This document shows positions 56,047 to 64,000 of a stretch of 64,000 nt of DNA, in pieces (position 1 is the first letter of the stretch; each line of letters begins with the position of its first letter). The translations under genes and the position numbers were made by a program. The DNA is from Picochlorum sp. 'celeri' (Eukaryota; Chlorophyta; Trebouxiophyceae): NCBI GenBank assembly GCA_010909725.1, contig JAACMV010000011.1, positions 496,001 through 560,000 of the forward strand, written 5' to 3'. Below the pieces are notes generated by a model, which was not told the DNA's origin, did no database searches, and worked only from the letters and a program-made list of their open reading frames with translations.

Positions 56047-57891
56047 CTATATCCACTCTTCTCTGAGAATCATTGTACTGAAAATCTGACATATAGATTC
56101 CATTGTAAGCATCTCATACAAAGATTCGAAATCTGCTTTCACACCGGCAACCGACATGCACTCCAACTCCTGTGCCCATTGCTCTGCTCCAAATGCTTTC
56201 AGGACACCCAGCAAATTTTTCGACAGCGAATAATCCCGTTTCGTCATTTCTTGCAACCCACCCTCGACACTTAATCCCTTGATAGTTGACATGCGCAGGC
56301 CTAACCATTGCAAATCTGGCAATGTAAATTCCTTTGATTCTGGGGAATTTTCAGATCCAAACTTGTACTGAGCCAAGATATGCAATCCATGAGGATTCCA
56401 ATCCACCAGTCCCACCATAGGAATTGAAGGATATGTATCATGCAGCTTTTTTAAAAAGGCACGCGTCGCAATATCTGGATACCCTTTGGCAGTGACGAGC
56501 AAACAGTCCTTGAGCATTGGTGATGCTTGAACAAATCGCTGAAACATGGTTTCCTTCTCAATAACCAGAATACACGACGCACGACACCTCATAGTCGACT
56601 TCCAAATCAATGGTATGCATCCTGGTATAGAGTAACCTCTTTCGAGCAGAGAGCAGTCCACAGAAGGCATGAGTGACCCTGTAAACTCCATCACTAATGG
56701 CCCATACACCAGTCCCTTTGAACAACAATCTATACCCAGACTGTACCTTGGAACCTGTAATACACGGCACACATTCCTCAACACATCTGCATGTTGAGTT
56801 GCCTTTAGCAAAGGATCTCGAGCCTTGCTGGCGTAATACAGCTCCCTCTGGGTACTCCTGTGACCAGTACACAGCAACCTTTCATGCGCCGTGTTCAGCA
56901 TGGATACAAAGAGCGCAAAGCGATCCAAAGACGATACATTCCCAGGATCAATTCCAAAAAGAACTTTCTGCCTCTGTGATACATCAGCAGGAGAAGAGAA
57001 AACAGGAAGCTGCCCCATGGACAGGGTCGACAAGATGAATTCGACACAGCATTCAATCCTCTCAATCACTTCTGATGCATTCAAACCCTATAAGAATAAC
57101 ATAACCATATGAAGATGATTGCATGTATGTGTATATATCAGCGCATACGAGTAACTAATATTAAAACCCACACGCACCATGTCCAGCATCCCAGACCCTA
57201 CTTTGACCCCATCATGGTCATGCCTCATTGTATCATGCTCAATACCACCAACGGGCTGACACACGGTCACCTCTTCCTCCAATCCACATTCAAACAAACC
57301 ATCATCATAGTCTTCTTCTTCTTCTCTTTCTCTATGCACATCTCGCTGCTGTGGAGTATGAGTAGCATCCCCAGAATCAGCACAAGAGGGTCGTTTCCTA
57401 CACTTCCTTCCATGAACCATCCCAACATCCCCGACACATTCCGCCATCAAACCACTACTACGAGGCCCCCTATCACTCCATGTTGGAATCACTGCATTGT
57501 ACTCTTGAATACCGCAAGACCCAGTATCATGCTCTGACACCCCACTGGTGTCCTGACATGAGACATCTTTACATGGCGTCTTTGACGCCACAAACTCATC
57601 CTTGAGCTCCTTCAGCGTCCTCGCCTCCGTCTTATTGGCACAAGAGACAAGAATCCTCTCATAATACCGCTGTGGAGCAGCAATATTCCATATCTTCGCA
57701 CAACACGCCAGAGGACTCTGAAACACCTCTCCAGAAGAAGACAACTCATCACACCATCGTATCCGTCCATCCTCCAATACATCCAAAACATACTCTCTAC
57801 TTGCATCATTTGTACTCGACAGTCGCATGACACCCTCTCCAACCGGCACCACCCCCGCCCGAACCATATCCCGAAACACACACCCAACCAT
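56047..57891 (-). CDS. SPO11: SPO11-type topoisomerase VI A-like protein with N-terminal RAMA-like domain
   Basis: Exon 57891-57178 joins exon 57087-56047 through a 90-nt intron (GTGCGT...CTTATAG, phase 0), giving 584 aa. Residues ~5-110 match the RAMA pattern of MPND/MYSM-like proteins: MVRAGVVPVGEGVMRL, YVLDVLEDGRIRW and EVFQSPLACCAKIW. An acidic/His-rich linker follows. From about 240 the SPO11 region shows the catalytic tyrosine in STQRELYYASK, the Toprim glutamate in ILVIEKETMF, and VDWNPHGLHIL in place of a strict DxD; plant SPO11-1, as I recall, has a similar D-W-N-P. It makes meiotic double-strand breaks. The fusion is inferred from the splice and frame; two separate genes remain possible. 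10 nt separates it from the helicase stop. Confidence 0.75.
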
Positions 57892-58212
57892 AGACTGATT
57901 ACTAAGCCAAGTGCGTTTTACTTGTTCTTGTCTAATAATAATATTATTAAAGAATGCATAATTGTATGTGTATATGCGAGTATACAGCAGGTGCATGAAG
58001 ACGTGCGTGGATGACCATATCGAGGCAGAGCCACAAACATCCACTTGCATGAGGACCTGCATGGCAATGGCTGGCGAGCAACTCATGCTGATGAATACAA
58101 CCAGACACCACGCATGGCATAATGATGGGATTTTATGATCAGTATAGAAGAGATTGAGTGATTAATCCCGTCACCATATAGATTTAAAATACAAACAGAT
58201 GTATGTGTGCTA
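57892..58212. other. Divergent gap upstream of SPO11, largely a dispersed repeat
   Basis: The open frame that extends the SPO11 gene upstream to 58086 lies inside a repeat shared with 60630-60840, so it is not used as coding sequence. Confidence 0.5.
57960..58140. repeat. Dispersed degenerate repeat, copy A
   Basis: Shares interspersed blocks with 60630-60840 in the same order: gtatacagcaggtgcatgaa, tcgaggca, catccacttgcatgaggac, ctcatgctgat and gat(g/a)ggatt..tatgat. Mosaic similarity over ~180 bp with indels suggests an old non-autonomous element. Confidence 0.6.
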
Positions 58213-58551
58213 ATGATCTCAAGTATGAGCTTGCTGGGATCCCTCGATGAATACAATCTGACAGAGAATGACGACAACGATAATGATGGAACTACGGATG
58301 ATGAGGACAGTGCTAGTGAGTCGTCAGAGCATTCCGAAATAACATCATCCTCCAGTGGTAGTAGTGATCACCATGAAGTACCAGAGGAATCAGAGCGTGA
58401 TCTCGTGAATGAGTTCGCCGAACTGAATGCATGTGATTCAGATATTCTTTGTCAACATACAGTTCATACAGGGGCCAAGAAAGTCTCAGATCAGCGCCGA
58501 ATAGCCATGGACCGACAGGTTGTCGCCAAGGCATCGAGGAATGCCATGTAG
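58213..58551 (+). CDS. Small acidic, serine-rich protein, possibly 5' exon of a longer gene
   Basis: 112 aa from the first ATG. Residues 15-65 are Asp/Glu/Ser-rich. A hydrophobic/polar helix (ERDLVNEFAELNACDSDIL) and a basic end (KKVSDQRRIAMDRQVVAKASRN) follow. After the TAG the same frame continues with a very basic NKGKRKGQTSGNK before the next stop. Alternatively a donor at GTAGAA (58548) could splice to an acceptor near 58652. No family recognised. It may be a regulatory-tail fragment of a larger protein or a decaying gene. Confidence 0.3.
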   Translation: MISSMSLLGSLDEYNLTENDDNDNDGTTDDEDSASESSEHSEITSSSSGSSDHHEVPEESERDLVNEFAELNACDSDILCQHTVHTGAKKVSDQRRIAMDRQVVAKASRNAM

Positions 58552-59144
58552 AACAAAGGCAAGCGCAAGGGGCAAACATCTGGCAATAAGCCAATCAGCG
58601 CTGTTATTGGTTGATAAACATGATGATTTTGTGTTTCATTGCTTTGTAATACAGCATAGGATCCGGTGGCAAGGGATGACTTGCAAAGAGCAACGCTGTT
58701 GTGCTCTCTCTGTTAACAGAGGCAACGTTGCCAATCGCAAGAGTGTGTGTGGATCGCCTTGTCGATCCACCATGAGGTCACCATCTCAAGGCAAAAATGC
58801 AATAAGGGATTCTGATTCAGCAATGCTGAACTACTGCAGTGTAGACAGCGGGGATACACCGTGATTAGGCACGGCAGTACAGTAGTGTTGCACGAGGAGT
58901 ACTCACTAGTGAAGCCAAGGCCTAGGCCTTTGGGTAGAAATGAGGGTTACGCGGCGCATCGGCAAGAGTAGCGTAATCGAGGCTGGCGTGTCAGAACTAC
59001 GCGGTCTCATCCAATCTTCTTGTCGCACACGACGAGAAGAGGAAAAAAAATTCTATTGCAGACAATATCTCTCCATATTTTCATGTACGACGTCTGCTTC
59101 ATGGAGACGAGTGCAAGTCGACTGTCAGAGGAGTTTACCAGGTA
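58552..59144. other. Intergenic, acidic ORF to secreted lectin-like gene
   Basis: No supported gene. It contains a 14-bp palindrome AAGGCCTAGGCCTT near 58916. Frames here lack domain features. Confidence 0.4.
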
Positions 59145-60336
59145 ATGGTTCACCGGCCGAAAATACTTTCAAGAACTGCTCATGCTGTCGTCACCTTGCT
59201 CTTCGTCGCAAATCTCGTGGTAGGAGCACAAAAAAATGATTCAATAGCATCACCAGCACGTGGAGGACGGCTCTCGACGCTGGGTGGAACGTGCTTTGAC
59301 AGCACAGTGAGTGACGAGGCAGTGCTCAGAGACCTCAGAGGGCAGCATGTGAAATTCAATCTGAAGAAGAGGTATGTCAAGAATGAATATTGTTCTCACT
59401 CATACAGTGAGTATCTAGTGTGTGAATCCATGACATTCTGGGCACAATATACTTGTGTGCAGCATGTATAGAGATGGTGACATTATTGCCGTGTACAAGT
59501 TGAACAGACCAGGACATGGCAGTCTAGCTGGATGTGCGGATGCCTGTCTGTTGAATTGGAGATTAACAAATGATATGAGTCAAGCTTTGGACACAGACTG
59601 CTCTTTAGATGAGAACAGCCACTGCCCCATGGCATCTGGAATACTTGTGGCAGACAGAAAGTGTCAGGCATTCATGTTCAATCGCATCACAAGTGTGTGC
59701 ACTTTATTATCAGCGGAGCGATCCTTAAAGCTTACTGGAAGCAGCAACTTCTGGTCAGGGAAGCTTATATGCGAGAATATGAATAATATTCATGACTGGG
59801 CAGAGAGCATTGTCAGCAGGGTCAGTCCACCACCTCCACCTCCTGCAGACGCCAATATACTTCTTGGATGGCCACTTTATAACACCATAGGTGGAGGCCA
59901 GCCGGATAATGATACCCGTTCAATGAAGTCACTGGGAGCTGATATTGAAGGCGATTTTCCTCTTAATACAAAAGGAATTATTTATGAAAAGGGTGGAACC
60001 GGATACGGCACTGTTATCTACATGGTCAATGGGACACTATACCTGCAGAGTGGGGTTGGTAGTGTGCAAGGTGGGACCGTGGAGTTGTCCTACACGCCAA
60101 CATCTACGATTTCAAACATGAAATTTGCAATTGACTTTACAAACCAAACGTACATTCTGGCTGTGAATGGGGCCGTGGTAGACAGAAATACAAGTACATA
60201 TGACAAATGGGCATGTGGGACCAACACTGGTGGCACCAGCAATGAATACGGGGGGTCCACAGCAGTACGTCGTGACACACAAAAAGCTCTTCTCAATGGA
60301 TCTGTGACATCATGCAATCTATACTCGTATGGCTGA
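59145..60336 (+). CDS. Secreted PAN/apple-like and concanavalin-fold domain protein
   Basis: Exons 59145-59371 and 59463-60336 (intron GTATGT...GTGCAG, phase 2) give 366 aa. A signal peptide (VVTLLFVANLVVGA) precedes a cysteine-rich region (~40-195) with a PAN/apple-like closing pattern (CQAFMFNRITSVCTLL). After a PPPPPP hinge at ~200 comes a jelly-roll, concanavalin/LamG-like domain (SLGADIEGDFPLNTKGIIYEKG, GTLYLQSGVG, MKFAIDFTNQTYILAVNGAVVD). Several N-glycosylation sequons are present. No transmembrane helix. Likely extracellular carbohydrate or protein binding; ligand unknown. Confidence 0.66.
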
Positions 60337-61103
60337 TTGAATTTGACATTTCAATTTTTGAATGTTTCTATTGAACTGCGCATATATTGCAATCAGAATG
60401 CAGAGACAGCATAACACTATGTATTGCATGAGACTTAATAAAGCTTCTGTGAAACTTTAAGAATAAATATCTTGCATATCTTGCATGCCTTGGCCGAGGA
60501 TGTCTTGTCCAGAACACATCGTACTGCAGCTTTCAAAAATCCGTTCTCCTGCTCTTCTTTCTAGTCTGATGATGATGATAGTATTATGATTACTATTATT
60601 ATTATTTTATGTATAAAATACTGCATTAAAAATGCATGGGTATACGCAGCATGTGCATGAATGACCACCTCGAGGCACACCCATATGGGTGCATACTCAT
60701 CCACTTGCATGAGGACGACCTGGCTGCACCCGCCAGCTGGCGGCTGCTCATGCTGATACCAGATAGATGGCCACCATGCATCCAATCAGTTAATTCCGTC
60801 CCATCAGCATGGATGAGATTCTATGATGCCAGCATGCGTTTCTATATATATATAGACATCATCATCATCGATGTTTCAAAAGCATCTGTACATTTGCTGA
60901 TGATGACTGTCTATCAATGTACGTTGATTGAATCCGAATCGTACGACGACGAGTACTCGTCGGAGAACATCATGATGAGAAGATGAGAAGAAAAAATTCA
61001 CTCTCATTCTCCTCATGACGAGAGACAATCACATGAACTCCTTCAAATCATAAACTAATTCCACAATAAATAATTTAAAAAAGTATAAGAAAATAAGAGG
61101 AGC
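60337..61103. other. Intergenic with dispersed repeat copy
   Basis: No supported gene. It carries an (ATT)n run near 60595-60606, the repeat copy listed next, and an AT-rich leader for the MAPEG gene. Confidence 0.45.
60630..60840. repeat. Dispersed degenerate repeat, copy B
   Basis: Partner of 57960-58140, with the same block order and different indels. It also has the internal inverted pair CCATATGGG. Confidence 0.6.
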
Positions 61104-61706
61104 ATGACATCCACAGACGTCGTTACGTCGTTGTCATTGGCACGTGAACATGGCTACGTTCTCGTCGTCTGTCTCGCCTCCTGGTTCATCCATGTACGTT
61201 CTTTTTCATTAGAAATTTATTAGTATTTATATAATGCAATGGCATATGCATTGTGAAGCGACGTTGACAAATGTTGTTCATCACCATGACTGGTACTACA
61301 CATCCATTTGCAGCACATGTATCCAATGGGAGTCGGAGTGATGAATGCGCGTAAGAAATATGGAATAAAATACCCGACGCTGTATGCGACGGCAGCATCG
61401 GGGAAGAAGGATAAGGAGATTGAGGCATATAATTGTGTTCAAAGGGGGCATCAGAATTCATTGGAGAATCAGCCAGTGTTTTTAATCAACATGGTGTTGG
61501 CTGGTGCAAGGTACCCAGTATGTGCGTCTTTAGCTGGATGTATATATTTGGTTGGGCGTGTGGTGTATTTTATGGGGTATTCGAGTGGTGTGGCTGACAG
61601 GAGATTGTATGGGCTGTTTTTCTATTTTGGAACGCTGTGGTTGATTGGCATGGTTGGTAGGTTTGCATTCGAACTCCTTACTGCTTCTGGCAGCAGCAGC
61701 ATGTGA
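61104..61706 (+). CDS. MGST3: MAPEG-family microsomal glutathione S-transferase 3-like protein
   Basis: Exons 61104-61193 and 61314-61706 (intron GTACGT...TTTGCAG, phase 0) give 160 aa, the family size. A first membrane helix (YVLVVCLASWFIH) is followed by VGVMNARKKYGIKYPTLYA and the signature NCVQRGHQNSLENQPVFL, matching the E-x-F-N-x-x-Q-R-x-H-Q-N-x-L-E motif of MGST3. Three further hydrophobic helices follow (MVLAGARYPVCASLAG, GCIYLVGRVVYF, LWLIGMVGRFAF). MGST3 has glutathione transferase and peroxidase activity in ER/outer mitochondrial membranes. Its 3' side has three hairpins. Confidence 0.9.
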
Positions 61707-61707
61707 T

Positions 61708-61795
61708 GATGATTATATCATCGTCATCATAGAAAGCAAGCATTGCTTGCTTTCAAAGCAGCCGCTGTATGAGTTATTGTCCTAAGCTCATACAG
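61708..61795 (+). other. Three tandem hairpins 3' of MGST3
   Basis: GATGAT/ATCATC at 61708-61722 (3-nt loop), an 11-bp stem GAAAGCAAGCA/TGCTTGCTTTC at 61732-61754 (1-nt centre, near-perfect palindrome), and CTGTATGAG/CTCATACAG at 61765-61795 (13-nt loop). They begin 2 nt after the stop. An (AT)n run follows from 61796. They could be transcript 3'-end structure or the footprint of a small element. Confidence 0.6.
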
Positions 61796-62089
61796 ATATA
61801 TATATATATATATACATTGGACATACTACTACTATCGAAAGCCTCAAGACAATGAAATGTTGCACGCAGTATATCATCATGGTTGGATGAGAAGAATTCA
61901 GCATTCTCATCACCATGATGGTACTACTCACACTGGAGGATCTAGGATCACCAGCAGGTGGTAATTAAAAAACAACAATTCATTCAGATTGATCGATTCA
62001 TTTTATTTCTATTCTTTGATTCTTTCTTTTGATTGTAAGAAGAAGAGTATTTGGAAGAAGAAAAAGAAAGAAAGAGCGTTGCATGCCTC
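61796..62089. other. Intergenic, MGST3 to GRWD1
   Basis: AT dinucleotide run (about 61796-61814), then a purine-rich stretch before the GRWD1 start. No gene seen. Confidence 0.4.
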
Positions 62090-63737
62090 ATGGTGAGACG
62101 ACGGAGAAAACAGCCTCAGCAACCATTGCAGGTGGGTCGTACAGGATTTTACTGATAGATAAATACTTATTTTTTTAATGTGCTAGATCTAGCATGGGGT
62201 ATGTCTAGTTTGAGAAGAGGGAAGCATTGAAAAAGAATTTCCTCACAATGCCCATGCTTGTGTGGTTTTTTTTAATAGTCTTCTCTATATATAGCGATTC
62301 ATATACCCTCAATATACACATATAAAACCATGGATGAATGAATATCTGTCTGTGCAGAAGGCGAAGAAGAAATCGCAGACCAGCAGTGGTTCCACTGCTG
62401 CTCCTCAAGCAAGTGGTGCTCCAGCAGTTCCTTCGGTATGGATGCCAGCAACGGGAGGGGCGTTGCAGGAGGATGAAGAGTTGCAGTATGATCCTACAGC
62501 ATACGATTGTATGGCGTCTTTGACGTTGGAATGGCCGAGTTTGAGTTTTGATATTATGAGGGATGGGTTGGGTGATGATCGGCGAGAGTTTCCTCATTGC
62601 TTGAGTTTTGTGGCGGGGACGCAGGCGGGGTCTGCGAAATTAAATCATCTTGCGGTGGTTCGAGTGACCAATTTACACAAGAGTAAGGCTGCAAAGAAGA
62701 ATGAAGAGAATGAAGACGAAGAAGATGATGATGTGGTGATGATGAGTGAGGATGAGGATGAGGAGGATGAGGCTGTGGATGCGGTGCTACATGTGAGAAA
62801 GATTGCGCATACTATGGGTGGGATTAATAGAGTGAGAGCCATGCCCCAGAATGGGTGTATTGTGGCGTCCTGGTCGGATACTGCACAGGTGCAGACATGG
62901 GATGTGTCATCATTGTATGAAGAACTTGTGCAGGAAGGTACTGATGATGCGGGACAGAATAATGCAAAGAGTAGAATGAATTCGCTTCGTGCGCTCCAGG
63001 TACATGGTCATGCTATGGAAGGGTATGCGTTGGATTGGTCGCCATGTGTGGCTGGGCGGTTGGCCAGTGGGGATTGTCGTGCTGGGATTCATGTGTGGGA
63101 GCCTGTGAATGGTGGTAAATGGACTGTCGGTGGAGCTATTAAAGGACACACGGCATCTGTTGAAGATATTCAGTGGTCACCAGGAGAGCCTACGGTGTTT
63201 GCGTCAGCATCTGTGGATAAAACAGTGAAGATTTGGGATACAAGGGACACATCTCGTGGGGCCATGATTACCTTTATGGCACACGATACTGACGTGAATG
63301 TGATTTCATGGAATAGACAGACAATGTATATGTTGGCATCAGGAGGGGATGATGGGACGATGCGGGTATGGGATTTAAGAACAATGTCGCAGTCACAGCA
63401 GGAGACACCATCCCCACCTGTTGCCAACTTTTCTCACCACAAAGGCCCAGTCACCTCAATAGAATGGTGTCCATATGAGGCATCGATGCTTACAACAACA
63501 TCATCAGATGATACGCTTGCAGTATGGGATTTAGCATTGGAGAGAGACCCAGAGGAGGAAGCTGCCTTGGCTCCAGACACAAATGTGGCCACACCAGAAG
63601 ACTTGCCACCCCAACTGCTCTTTGTTCACGCAGGGCAGAAGGATATGAAAGAGGCACATTGGCATGGACAGATCCCTGGAATGATTCTGTCAACTGCCTC
63701 TGATGGATTCAATATATTTAAACCGTATAATGTGTAA
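62090..63737 (+). CDS. GRWD1: WD40 ribosome-assembly chaperone GRWD1/Rrb1
   Basis: Exon 1 (62090-62131, MVRRRRKQPQQPLQ) and exon 2 (62358-63737) join in phase 0 across a 226-nt intron (GTGGGT...TGTGCAG), giving 473 aa. The N-terminal CAF1C/H4-binding region has LQYDPTAYDCMASLTLEWPSLSFDIM. An acidic insert (EENEDEEDDDVVMMSEDEDEEDE) precedes WD40 repeats with clear GH...WD units: IKGHTASVEDIQWSP, VKIWDTRD, GTMRVWDLRT and DDTLAVWDLA. It ends EAHWHGQIPGMILSTASDGFNIFKP, diagnostic of Rrb1/GRWD1. It escorts ribosomal protein uL3 to pre-60S particles. An upstream ATG at 62083 is out of phase and was not used. Confidence 0.93.
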
Positions 63738-64000
63738 AGAGTAGATGCTGCTCAAGTGATTTTAAACTGCTCAATTTGAGCTTGGCCAAGCATGCCATCT
63801 ACTATAGATGACAAAGAGAACAGATTGGGCAGTAAATATCATTCGTAATTCTTCTCAGTTGTATCCCAATAAGCAATTATTTTATACCAAATTTACATAG
63901 ATCAAATAGAGAAGCGACATTATTGTATCTCCTAGCTTTTTCTTTTGGTGCATGGCATTCGGCATTGAGCAGAAAGAAACACAAACAGCATGGTCAAGGC
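63738..64000. other. 3' flank of GRWD1 to window end
   Basis: TGTAA overlaps the stop region. No further gene is seen before the window ends. Confidence 0.4.

Noticed and set aside
57892..58086. Upstream extension of the SPO11/RAMA frame to an ATG at 58086
   Set aside because: The extension lies inside the dispersed repeat and encodes low-quality sequence; the first ATG after it, at 57891, begins the RAMA-like domain.
58520..59239. Two plus-strand frames (58520-58864 and 58940-59239)
   Set aside because: No recognisable protein features; the second overlaps the signal-peptide exon of the lectin-like gene in another frame.
1..64000. CRISPR arrays, rRNA genes, prokaryotic operons or organelle genome origin
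   Set aside because: No spaced direct repeats or rRNA blocks seen; spliceosomal introns and organelle-targeting leaders indicate nuclear DNA.

Overview
The window is nuclear DNA of a eukaryote, most likely a unicellular photosynthetic member of the green lineage. Three things suggest this. First, about 34 short spliceosomal introns (roughly 60-145 nt) can be placed by phase-consistent joins. Second, there is a plastid-targeted PSB33-type photosystem II protein, which is a green-lineage protein. Third, other genes have land-plant/green-algal relatives: an ACT-repeat protein, a plastid-type PfkB kinase, and a J-domain/GPALPP protein. SPO11 implies meiotic capacity. No species is named, because nothing in the sequence fixes it. 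All product calls come from reading motifs; no database search was run.

Layout. 0.3-13 kb: PSB33, COX11 (convergent, 17 nt apart), a four-exon soluble-type adenylyl cyclase, a PfkB kinase, a secreted tectonin/beta-propeller protein and an ACT-repeat (ACR-like) protein. 13.1-19.2 kb: a mobile island with a KDZ-type DDE transposase and a convergent accessory gene, flanked by two small membrane-protein gene pieces. 19.5-29.7 kb: a membrane glycoprotein, a Nopp140/SRP40-type nucleolar protein, a GPALPP+DnaJ protein, an unrecognised helical protein, VPS34 PI3-kinase and a TIGR04283-type glycosyltransferase. 29.6-31.8 kb: a 136-bp direct duplication brackets an insert carrying a small cysteine-rich surface-protein gene, followed by a mitochondrial SDR. 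32-40 kb: HYOU1/GRP170, a small lysine-tailed protein, a NEDD8-specific protease, NADPH-cytochrome P450 reductase and an OGFOD1/Tpa1 dioxygenase. 40.8-43.2 kb: a tandem duplication of a helicase-associated-domain gene, each copy preceded by the same 18-bp palindrome.

43.6-58 kb is rich in DNA and chromatin genes: SSRP1 (FACT), a secretory glycosyltransferase, a 1096-aa unrecognised helical protein, GINS subunit PSF2 divergent from a RecD2-like helicase, and SPO11 whose gene model carries an N-terminal RAMA-like domain. 58-64 kb holds an acidic small ORF, a secreted PAN/lectin-like protein, an MGST3-type MAPEG enzyme with three hairpins after its stop, and the ribosome-assembly WD40 protein GRWD1/Rrb1.

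The genes do not form an operon or one pathway. Intergenic gaps are short and several convergent pairs are separated by only 10-35 nt. The most unusual points are the RAMA-SPO11 model, the duplication-bracketed insert, the KDZ element with its partner gene, the duplicated HA genes with a conserved palindrome, and a 5' splice-site consensus in which C, not A, dominates at intron position +4.
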